DNA from: Owenweeksia sp. TMED14
Lineage (GTDB): Bacteria; Bacteroidota; Bacteroidia; Flavobacteriales; Schleiferiaceae
Assembly (NCBI GenBank): GCA_002167805.1
Contig: NHBT01000009.1
Coordinates: forward strand, 1 to 12,658
DNA: 12,658 nt
Direction of reading: 5' to 3'
The notes beneath the pieces were generated by a model. The model made no database searches. It worked only from the letters and a program-made list of their open reading frames with translations, and was not told the origin of the DNA. Of this stretch, positions 7,381 through 12,658 are shown one piece after another. The number at the start of each line of letters is the position of its first letter. Within the stretch, counting starts at the first letter, position 1. A program made the position numbers and the translations under genes.

Positions 7381-7455
7381 GGGAGATTAGCTCAGCTGGT
7401 TCAGAGCACCTCGTTTACACCGAGGGGGTCGGGGGTTCGAACCCCTCATCTCCCA
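7381..7455 (+). tRNA. tRNA-Val (anticodon UAC)
   Basis: The 75-base cloverleaf has acceptor strands GGGAGAT and ATCTCCC, D-arm AGCTCAGCTGGTTCAGAGC, anticodon stem CCTCG/CGAGG with loop TTTACAC (anticodon TAC at 7416-7418), and T-arm GGGGGTTCGAACCCCTC. The discriminator is A and CCA is not encoded. Confidence 0.97.
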
Positions 7456-7463
7456 CAAAAAAT

Positions 7464-7489
7464 AAACCCACTCTAATGAGTGGGTTTTT
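7464..7489 (+). terminator. Intrinsic terminator after tRNA-Val
   Basis: A perfect ten-base-pair stem (AAACCCACTC / GAGTGGGTTT) closes a TAAT loop, and the 3' arm runs into five T in a row. It starts nine bases after the tRNA. Confidence 0.9.
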
Positions 7490-7566
7490 GTATAATTACA
7501 CTATTTTAAAATTAAGATAATTATTTTAAAAAAGTTCGAACTTAGGACCGAGAGGTCCACATTTTT
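7490..7566 (+). ncRNA. Possible small RNA or decayed tRNA remnant between two terminators
   Basis: This non-coding stretch contains a perfect 12-base palindrome AAGTTCGAACTT (7532-7543) and a short hairpin GGACC-GAGA-GGTCC (7545-7558) with a GNRA-type tetraloop. It is closed by a second terminator. GTTCGAAC and the final CCACA echo the 3' end of the preceding tRNA, but the spacing does not make a T-arm plus acceptor. No TAnnTTTG promoter is visible inside, so it may only be read-through sequence. No gene is seen in the rest up to 7643. Confidence 0.3.
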
Positions 7567-7593
7567 AACCTCAACATTTTGTTGGGGTTTTTT
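7567..7593 (+). terminator. Second intrinsic terminator
   Basis: AACCTCAAC pairs with GTTGGGGTT (nine pairs, one T-G) around an ATTTT loop, running into TTTTTT. It lies about 50 bases upstream of the nitroreductase start. Confidence 0.85.
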
Positions 7594-7643
7594 ATTGCTA
7601 TTTAAGGATAATTATTAAATCTCACTTTTTTTATTTTTACTTC

Positions 7644-8198
7644 ATGATAAACGAAGAAATATCTCAATTAATCAAATCCAGAAAATCAATTTACCCAAAT
7701 GAATTTAATGGTTCTGAAATTGATAAAGAAGTAATTATTGAATTACTTCAAAATGCTAATCATGCTCCAACACATAAATTAACACAACCATGGATTTTTA
7801 AAATATTTAGTTCCAATGCCAAAATAAAATTGCTAAACGAAATATTTAATATAAATACTGATATGGACGAGTTAAAAAAAAATCAACTGAGTCAAAATTT
7901 TCAAAAATCAAGCCATATTATCTGTATTTGCATGAAAGAAAATTCAAATCTTCTACCTGAATGGGAAGAAATCTCTGCAACGGCAATGGCCGTACAAAAT
8001 ATATGGATTTCTTGCTCAGGCACAAGTATTGGAGGATATTGGAGCACCCCTAAGTATGCAAAACATCTACATTCATTTTTATCTCTAAATGAAAATGAAA
8101 GATGCCTGGGCTTTTTTTATTTAGGTGTCCATGATTCCAACAGAAGTGGAACTAGCCGAAGAAAAAACATTTTAGAAAAAACAGAATGGTTTGAATAA
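7644..8198 (+). CDS. Nitroreductase-family FMN flavoprotein
   Basis: This is a 184-residue member of the nitroreductase fold, an NAD(P)H-dependent FMN enzyme that is usually a homodimer in the cytoplasm. Visible features are the N-terminal RKS at 13-15 (FMN phosphate contact), ANHAPTHKLTQPWIF at 38-52 (the AP-x-H/QPW flavin segment typical of the small YdjA-like branch), the central helix SATAMAVQNIWISCSGTSIG at 111-130 with GGYWSTP following, and GFFYLGVHD near the C-terminus. It contains no obvious second domain. The true substrate cannot be told from sequence; nitroaromatics are only the assay substrates of the family. No clear -7 promoter is seen upstream. It is convergent with the DUF2256 gene, with a hairpin and T-run overlapping the gap. 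Confidence 0.85.
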   Translation: MINEEISQLIKSRKSIYPNEFNGSEIDKEVIIELLQNANHAPTHKLTQPWIFKIFSSNAKIKLLNEIFNINTDMDELKKNQLSQNFQKSSHIICICMKENSNLLPEWEEISATAMAVQNIWISCSGTSIGGYWSTPKYAKHLHSFLSLNENERCLGFFYLGVHDSNRSGTSRRKNILEKTEWFE

Positions 8199-8203
8199 TA
8201 ACA

Positions 8204-8236
8204 AGACGATTTTTATATCCGTCGTCTAACTTTTTT
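8204..8236 (+). terminator. Weak hairpin terminator after the nitroreductase gene
   Basis: AGACGA (8204-8209) pairs with TCGTCT (8222-8227) around a 12-base loop, followed after three bases by six T. It overlaps the last codons of the DUF2256 gene on the other strand. The long loop makes it weaker than the two tRNA-side terminators. Confidence 0.45.
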
Positions 8237-8356
8237 ATTTCTTCTGCAGCGTTCACTGCAATATTTCACTTCTGCCCAGTTTTTCTCCCATTTTTTCCTC
8301 CAATTAAAAGGAATATTGCAAACAATACAAATTTTTGATTCTAGATTTTTAGGCAT
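8213..8356 (-). CDS. DUF2256-family zinc-ribbon protein (47 residues)
   Basis: The frame runs from an ATG at 8356 to a TAA at 8213. The 47 residues carry the full DUF2256 pattern: Cys10 and Cys13 (CIVC), then FNWRKKWEKNW at 17-27, then YCSERCRRNKK at 32-42 with Cys33 and Cys37, and a strongly basic end. Four cysteines in CX2C and CX3C pairs indicate a zinc ribbon. The function is unknown. From memory, DUF2256 proteins often lie beside or are fused to photolyase/cryptochrome-like genes, which is the arrangement here. The ATG lies inside the end of the photolyase-like gene (eight-base overlap), so the two are very probably translated from one mRNA. The match over such a short length is strong because nearly every conserved position is present. 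Confidence 0.88.
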   Translation of the reverse strand: MPKNLESKICIVCNIPFNWRKKWEKNWAEVKYCSERCRRNKKVRRRI

Positions 8357-9431
8357 ATTTCCTAAAAATTTCTTTTTTTGCTTTCTTCCAGAATGAAAAG
8401 AAAGAAGAGTGGTAGCCTTTAACCGAAGACATCCAATCTCTCTCGTCTTTTATCCCTTTATAATTATGATTATTGGGATGTTCTTTATAAATAACTTGAG
8501 ATTTTCCAATTGGCAATTCGTCAAACTCACCTACAAATACTTTAATCCCTTCTATATTTTTTGATAAAGAAAGCATGAAATTCATAGCTTTTTCACCGAT
8601 AGGCTGTAAATCAATGACACTTGGTTCGATGAGTAAAATTCTATGATAATTAGATTCTTTTCTCCAATTTGGGTCTAAGTTGTAATAATTATAGATGCAT
8701 ACTGTTTTTCCGTCATTAATATTAAAAAGATCAGATTTTGGATATACAACTTCAAAATCAAAACTAGTCAACTCTTTCAGTGTCTCAGGTTGTAGGATTT
8801 CGCTCAACTCAGAATAATCGATATCCAAGTACGTTTTTTTTTGTTGAGTCCTGGTATACTTATTAATATTATCTTGATTCGCTATGTATTTTTTACTACT
8901 GTTGGTACCAGCTACCCATTGCCAGCTGAGGGAATTGGAGGCCCAATCACCGTCGAGTAGGTGATAATACATCCATTTTGCTGGAACTTTCCAATGGTTT
9001 TTCGCAACGTTAACACTAAGTGCAGCAATGTACATTCTAAGATGGTTGTGCACATAACCTGTTTTATAAAGCTCTTTGATGGCTGTATCTAGGGCTTTAA
9101 TTCCAGTATTGTGATCTACAATATTTTTTGAAACCCCATAAGAAAGTATATCAGATTGGGGATTTTTTATGTCTCGATTAATATCTTTTTCCTGCCATAC
9201 TAGCTGCCAGTAATCCCTCCAAGCCAGTTCTTGTATGAATTTTTCAATTTTATTTAAATCAAACCCTCTATTGACTAAGTTTTTGAATATTTGATCTGTG
9301 GACAAAACTCCTCTTGATATGTAGGGCGAGAGACGTGATACATCTCCATCAATATAGTTACGATTGAAAGCATACCTCAAAGGATTAACTTTGTCAACTT
9401 TCTCCAAGATTGAAATATAATCGGTTTTCAA
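8349..9431 (-). CDS. Photolyase/cryptochrome-like FAD-binding protein with rearranged domains
   Basis: This 360-residue protein begins directly with the photolyase FAD-binding domain (about 20-200). Visible motifs are SPYISRGVLS at 35-44, FIQELAWRDYW at 65-75, GYVHNHLRMYIAALSVNV at 125-142, LDGDWASNSLSWQWVAGT at 159-176 (FAD-contacting Asp162 and Asn166 region), and NQDNINKYTRTQQ at 185-197. The usual N-terminal antenna domain is missing. Instead residues about 243-350 form an alpha/beta-looking segment (TVCIYNYYNLDP, RILLIEPS, GIKVFVGEFDEL) followed by a WKKAKKE tail. It probably binds FAD and responds to blue light, as a DNA repair enzyme or a sensor. The start is TTG at 9431: a stop lies 15 bases upstream with no ATG between, and the sequence from there matches the expected domain start. 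It overlaps the DUF2256 gene downstream. Confidence 0.85.
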   Translation of the reverse strand: MKTDYISILEKVDKVNPLRYAFNRNYIDGDVSRLSPYISRGVLSTDQIFKNLVNRGFDLNKIEKFIQELAWRDYWQLVWQEKDINRDIKNPQSDILSYGVSKNIVDHNTGIKALDTAIKELYKTGYVHNHLRMYIAALSVNVAKNHWKVPAKWMYYHLLDGDWASNSLSWQWVAGTNSSKKYIANQDNINKYTRTQQKKTYLDIDYSELSEILQPETLKELTSFDFEVVYPKSDLFNINDGKTVCIYNYYNLDPNWRKESNYHRILLIEPSVIDLQPIGEKAMNFMLSLSKNIEGIKVFVGEFDELPIGKSQVIYKEHPNNHNYKGIKDERDWMSSVKGYHSSFFSFWKKAKKEIFRKYA

Positions 9432-9520
9432 GAAATTGATTTTTATTTATTTCAGGAGCCTTTTACTCTTTGGAGTATAGCATAAATAACTAACGCATAT
9501 ATTATAGCCTAAGTTCGATA

Positions 9521-10426
9521 ATGAGAATAAAGTTTATCATATTTTTCTTTTTATTTCTTTTAAAATCGATATGTTTTGGTAAAAACGATCATCCTGACTC
9601 GACAAACAGCAATTCCAATATTTTAAATATTGCCACTTGGAATATTCAAATGCTTCCTACAAATTTTTCATTTGTTTCAAAATTCCTGCAAAAAAAACAG
9701 AAAACAAGAACCCCATTGATCATAGATTATTGCATAAAGCATGACTTCGATATTATTGTTTTTCAAGAAGTGTTTGATCGTAAAATTAGAAGAAAGATTA
9801 TTCAGGGTTTAAATAAATCTTACCCCTATCAAATCCATCCAATTAAAAATAAAAAAGCATTAGTGAGTAATGGTTTATTAATTGTGGGACGAATTCCTTT
9901 AAATTACCTTGATCATATTGTTTTTAAGCCAGGGGTCAAAGCAGATAAATATGCTGCAAAAGGATGCGTTTTATTTCACGCTCAAGTAAATGACATTGAT
10001 ATCCATTTTATGGGCACTCATCTTCAGTCAGGCAATTCTTCCAAAGCCATTTCCACACGTAAACTTCAATATCGAGATATTCGGAAATTAATGAATCGGA
10101 ATTCGAAGGATAATAATCCATTCATCATCCTTGGTGATCTAAATACGAAAAAGTCCGAGAAAGAAAAGTACTTAGAAATGTTAAATATACTGGGAGTTTC
10201 AGACTCTGAATCAATATTTAAAAATCTATACACTTTTAGTCCTGAAAATTCATGGAATAATAACTCAAGACCGCTTCAACTTGATTATATACTGATTCAA
10301 AAGGACAATATGAAGTTGAAAATAAATTGGCAAAAAGTCTTTAAGCCTACGCATTTGTATAAAGGCAAAGAAATGGACCTTGCTGATCATTATCTCCTGA
10401 ATGCTGAAATATTAGTTCGAAAATAG
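9521..10426 (+). CDS. Exported endonuclease/exonuclease/phosphatase-family enzyme, sphingomyelinase-like
   Basis: This is a 301-residue metal-dependent phosphodiesterase. Residues 4-19 are a hydrophobic signal peptide (cleavage likely near FG-KN), so it acts outside the cytoplasm. Motifs of the fold are all present: ATWNIQMLP at 38-46 (Asn41), IIVFQEVFD at 78-86 (Glu83, metal ligand), MGTHLQSG at 164-171 (His167), FIILGDLNT at 201-209 (Asp206, Asn208), QLDYILIQ at 253-260 (Asp255) and the catalytic Asp289-His290 in LADHYLL. GTHLQ and the spacing resemble bacterial neutral sphingomyelinases (sphingomyelinase C), so a phospholipid or sphingolipid head-group substrate is plausible. A nuclease or another phosphodiesterase cannot be excluded. 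It lies alone, divergent from the photolyase-like gene and convergent with the oxygenase gene (19-base gap). Confidence 0.8.
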   Translation: MRIKFIIFFFLFLLKSICFGKNDHPDSTNSNSNILNIATWNIQMLPTNFSFVSKFLQKKQKTRTPLIIDYCIKHDFDIIVFQEVFDRKIRRKIIQGLNKSYPYQIHPIKNKKALVSNGLLIVGRIPLNYLDHIVFKPGVKADKYAAKGCVLFHAQVNDIDIHFMGTHLQSGNSSKAISTRKLQYRDIRKLMNRNSKDNNPFIILGDLNTKKSEKEKYLEMLNILGVSDSESIFKNLYTFSPENSWNNNSRPLQLDYILIQKDNMKLKINWQKVFKPTHLYKGKEMDLADHYLLNAEILVRK

Positions 10427-10445
10427 GGTAATACTTAAAAAAACT

Positions 10446-11375
10446 CTAGGCGAGACCAATCTCTTTTAGTCTTTGTTGCAAGTATTGACCCGCGGTTATA
10501 TCATCAAAACTCTTTGGATTCTGCTCAGAAATACAAATATCTAAGCAGTTTAAGGGCATACTTTCATCTGGGTGAACAAAAAATGGCATCGAAAATCTTG
10601 GAAGGTGAAGTCTCTCAACAGGAGGATTAACAACCCGATGTGTAGTTGACCGCATAGTATTATTAGTGAGACGCTGAAGCATATCTCCTACATTTATTAC
10701 CAGAACATCACTCGTGACATGAATTGGTACCCACTCATCATCTTTATTGAGAAGTTCAAGTCCTTCAGCAGATGCTCCCATTAAAAGGGTAATAAGATTA
10801 ATGTCTTCGTGCGCTGCTGCGCGAATTCCTTTTTGAGTAAAATCTTTTTGCCCGGGATAGTGGATTGCCCGGAATATCGAGTGCCCCTGATTCAAATATG
10901 ATTCAAAGAAATTCTCTTCAAGAGATAAATACGAAGCTATTGCTTTCATAAGCTGATGGCCAATTCTTTCAAGCTTATTGTATGCTATTGAAACGGCGCT
11001 GTCCATGTTTTCGATGTTCGGAACTAGAACATTTTTATCAAGACCGCGTTCTGCAGCATTCATAGGACCCCATTGAAAGAATTCTTTTAAATCAGGTCTT
11101 GTTTCTCCTTTCGCATGTTCAGTCCCAAATGGTGTAAAGCCTCTTTGCCCTTTGGCACCTGGTACAAAAGACTTCATTTTAAATTCATTATCCTGATTGA
11201 AGAATTCTTTGATTACATTTTGTAACAAATCCCTATCCGCATTTGTAAAGTCGTGTCCCTCAATAGCTGCAAAACCAATGGATTCGAAAGCTTTTCCTAA
11301 ATCCAATACGAAATTTTTTCGCATGGGTTCTGTTCCGTCAATGTAATTGCTTAAGTCAAGTGTTTTCAATTTCAT
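10446..11375 (-). CDS. Isopenicillin-N-synthase-like 2-oxoglutarate/Fe(II) oxygenase
   Basis: This is a 309-residue protein of the non-haem Fe(II) oxygenase superfamily. The iron triad is His189, Asp191 (AAHEDINLITLL) and His246 (STTHRVVNPP). The 2-oxoglutarate-binding RxS is Arg260/Ser262 in LPRFSMPFFVHP. The N-terminal part has the typical DIOX_N pattern, including FESIGFAAIEGHDF at 30-43 and GQRGFTPFG at 76-84. FFQWGP at 99-104 and IFRAIHYP at 167-174 also match this group. The Arg suggests a true 2-oxoglutarate user rather than isopenicillin N synthase itself. The substrate is unknown; such genes are common in Bacteroidota outside antibiotic clusters, and no other biosynthetic gene is nearby. 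It is cytoplasmic. A TATCTTTG -7 element ends five bases before the start, implying a nearly leaderless mRNA. Confidence 0.85.
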   Translation of the reverse strand: MKLKTLDLSNYIDGTEPMRKNFVLDLGKAFESIGFAAIEGHDFTNADRDLLQNVIKEFFNQDNEFKMKSFVPGAKGQRGFTPFGTEHAKGETRPDLKEFFQWGPMNAAERGLDKNVLVPNIENMDSAVSIAYNKLERIGHQLMKAIASYLSLEENFFESYLNQGHSIFRAIHYPGQKDFTQKGIRAAAHEDINLITLLMGASAEGLELLNKDDEWVPIHVTSDVLVINVGDMLQRLTNNTMRSTTHRVVNPPVERLHLPRFSMPFFVHPDESMPLNCLDICISEQNPKSFDDITAGQYLQQRLKEIGLA

Positions 11376-11380
11376 ATTTG

Positions 11381-11388
11381 CAAAGATA
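11381..11388 (-). promoter_or_regulatory. -7 element for the oxygenase gene, probably leaderless
   Basis: The minus strand reads TATCTTTG, an exact TAnnTTTG match, only five bases upstream of the ATG at 11375. The layout is nearly identical to that at rlmD (3986-3993). Confidence 0.5.
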
Positions 11389-11394
11389 CTAGGA

Positions 11395-11425
11395 TTGTTT
11401 CATTAAGGATTCTACCCCACCTTTG
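11395..11425 (+). promoter_or_regulatory. Probable promoter of the 2-oxoacid dehydrogenase E1 gene
   Basis: TTG at 11395-11397 is followed after 20 bases by CACCTTTG (11418-11425), which keeps the TTTG core but has C instead of T at the first position. It ends nine bases before the ATG at 11435. Confidence 0.4.
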
Positions 11426-11434
11426 TCAAGTCTC

Positions 11435-12658
11435 ATGTCACAAAATAATTTTTATTCTAAACTTGACAAATCAGATGCACAAAAGTATTTCGAGCACCTC
11501 TTCCTTCCCCGTGCTGTTGAGGATAGAATGCTTCTAGCTTTGCGTCAAGGAATAATTTCTAAATGGTTTTCTAGCTATGGCCAGGAAGCTGTATCAGTCG
11601 CAACCACACTTGCTATGCACGAAGATGAATGGATTTGTACAATGCATAGAAACTTGGGAGTTTTTACGTCAAGAAATATTCCTTTGGAAAAGCTCTTTTC
11701 TCAGTTTCAAGGGAAACCTAATGGTTTTACCAAAGGCAGAGATCGCTCTTTTCATTTCGGCTCCAAGGAGCATAATATTTTTGGAATGATAAGCCATTTA
11801 GGCGCACAATTAGGAGTCGCAGATGGGCTAGCTTTCGCAAGAAAACTAAATCATGAAAAAAAATGTGTTTTGGTGTTTACTGGAGATGGAGGTGCATCCC
11901 AGGGAGACTTCCATGAAGCTTTAAATGTTGCTTCAGTATGGAAACTTCCCGTTCTTTTTGTCGTAGAAAACAACCAATGGGGGCTATCAACTCCATCCAA
12001 CGAACAATTCAACTTTGACTCTTTTACGGTAAAAGGAGATGCATATGGAATGGAAGCACATAGTGTTGATGGAAATGATTTTGCAGCAACTCTGTCTTTA
12101 TCAAAAAAATTAACGTCGAGTATTCGAAGCAACCCAAGGCCAATTTTATTAGAATGTAAAACGTTCAGAATAAGAGGTCATGAAGAAGCTTCAGGGACAA
12201 AATACTATCCAAAAGGCCTTATTGATTCATGGAAATCGAAAGACCCCATTCTTAATTTTCGAGGGAATTTGATTTCAGAGAAAATTCTTTCTAAGAATGA
12301 GATAAAATCGATTGAAGAAAGTCTAAATGATAAGGTTCTTGGGAGTCTCAAAATTGCATTGAAAGAGTCGGATTCTGAATTTAAACTGGAGAATGAGTTA
12401 AAAGATGTCTTCAGTAACAAAAAATATGATTCAGAAAAAACCCAAAATAAAGGTAAACTAAAAAAAATGCGTTTTATCGATGCAATTCACTCAGGCCTAG
12501 AGTGCTCATTAAAAGAACATGACAACCTAATTTTTATGGGCCAAGACATAGCCGATTATGGTGGTGTGTTTAAAGCAACAGATACTTTTTTAGAAAAGTT
12601 TGGAAAAGAAAGAATAATAAACACTCCATTGTGTGAATCTGCGATTGTAGGGGTTGGT
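11435..12658 (+). CDS. 2-oxoacid dehydrogenase E1, fused alpha and beta subunits (3' end beyond window)
   Basis: The frame opens at an ATG at 11435 and runs off the right edge without a stop (408 codons seen). Residues 1 to about 325 are an E1 alpha chain: SYGQEAVSVATTLA at 47-60, FGMISHLGAQLGVADGLA at 116-133, and the thiamine-diphosphate motif with GDG at 150-152 and NN at 179-180. A lysine-rich linker (about 328-344) leads to an E1 beta chain starting MRFIDAIHSGLECSL at 345, with IFMGQDIADYGGVFKAT at 366-382 and TPLCESAIVG at 397-406. Glu401 corresponds to the cofactor-activating Glu59 of human pyruvate dehydrogenase beta. Fused E1 of this type in Bacteroidota is usually the branched-chain 2-oxoacid (2-oxoisovalerate) enzyme, making branched acyl-CoA for iso-fatty acids and Val/Leu/Ile breakdown. 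Pyruvate or acetoin use cannot be excluded. The gene is divergent from the oxygenase gene. Confidence 0.88.
   Translation, partial: MSQNNFYSKLDKSDAQKYFEHLFLPRAVEDRMLLALRQGIISKWFSSYGQEAVSVATTLAMHEDEWICTMHRNLGVFTSRNIPLEKLFSQFQGKPNGFTKGRDRSFHFGSKEHNIFGMISHLGAQLGVADGLAFARKLNHEKKCVLVFTGDGGASQGDFHEALNVASVWKLPVLFVVENNQWGLSTPSNEQFNFDSFTVKGDAYGMEAHSVDGNDFAATLSLSKKLTSSIRSNPRPILLECKTFRIRGHEEASGTKYYPKGLIDSWKSKDPILNFRGNLISEKILSKNEIKSIEESLNDKVLGSLKIALKESDSEFKLENELKDVFSNKKYDSEKTQNKGKLKKMRFIDAIHSGLECSLKEHDNLIFMGQDIADYGGVFKATDTFLEKFGKERIINTPLCESAIVGVG

Noticed and set aside
7532..7559. A complete extra tRNA near 7532-7559
   Set aside because: GTTCGAAC and CCACA are present but the distance between them is wrong for a T-arm plus acceptor, and no 5' half is found.
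9470..9480. Possible -7 element TACTCTTTG upstream of the sphingomyelinase-like gene
   Set aside because: It has three rather than two bases between TA and TTTG and lies within a small TACTC/GAGTA repeat, so the call is too weak.
11577..11789. Plus-strand open frame of 70 codons
   Set aside because: It lies inside the E1 gene in another frame; the E1 frame from 11435 is clearly the coding one.
1..12658. CRISPR arrays, insertion sequences, integrases, phage or toxin-antitoxin genes
   Set aside because: None seen on either strand; the inversion at the left edge has no recombinase gene in view.

Overview
This AT-rich window most likely comes from a member of the Bacteroidota. Three things point there: a TonB-dependent receptor with the RGGNFDEN plug signature typical of that phylum, several TAnnTTTG -7 promoter elements (one with a TTG 19 bases upstream), and starts without clear Shine-Dalgarno sequences. 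The gene content (fused 2-oxoacid dehydrogenase E1, exported MsrB, PyrR-like phosphoribosyltransferase beside aroK) fits the same phylum. I cannot place it more finely. The right edge cuts a gene, and the left edge lies in another.

Positions 1-2693 are the most unusual part. A TonB-dependent receptor is split: its start (signal peptide and first part of the plug, 74 codons) lies on the minus strand at 222-1, and the rest (from the RGGN motif to the terminal Phe) lies on the plus strand from about 505 to 2460. An unrecognised gene directly upstream of the receptor start ends two bases before it and reaches back to the same junction. Turning over bases 1 to about 504 would restore one nearly continuous receptor gene. 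This is either a real (possibly phase-variable) inversion or a fold-back chimera from amplification or assembly. A 77-residue conserved-looking protein follows the receptor.

Positions 2712-6465 hold housekeeping metabolism: ornithine aminotransferase (minus), divergent from the 23S rRNA uracil methyltransferase RlmD (plus), then a PyrR-like phosphoribosyltransferase (plus) whose end overlaps tail-to-tail with shikimate kinase (minus).

Positions 6523-7593 are an RNA-rich stretch: tRNA-Lys(UUU), tRNA-Leu(GAG), an exported methionine-R-sulfoxide reductase MsrB, tRNA-Val(UAC) with a well-formed promoter and terminator, and a short non-coding stretch between two terminators.

Positions 7644-9431 hold a nitroreductase-family flavoprotein facing a two-gene minus-strand unit: a photolyase/cryptochrome-like FAD-domain protein with unusual domain order, overlapped by a 47-codon DUF2256 zinc-ribbon gene. 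Together with MsrB these suggest a loose light- and oxidative-damage neighbourhood. That reading is an inference.

Positions 9521-12658 hold an exported endonuclease/exonuclease/phosphatase-fold enzyme resembling bacterial sphingomyelinases, an isopenicillin-N-synthase-like 2-oxoglutarate/Fe(II) oxygenase (minus), and a divergent fused alpha-beta 2-oxoacid dehydrogenase E1 running off the right edge. No integrase, transposase, CRISPR array or phage gene is visible.
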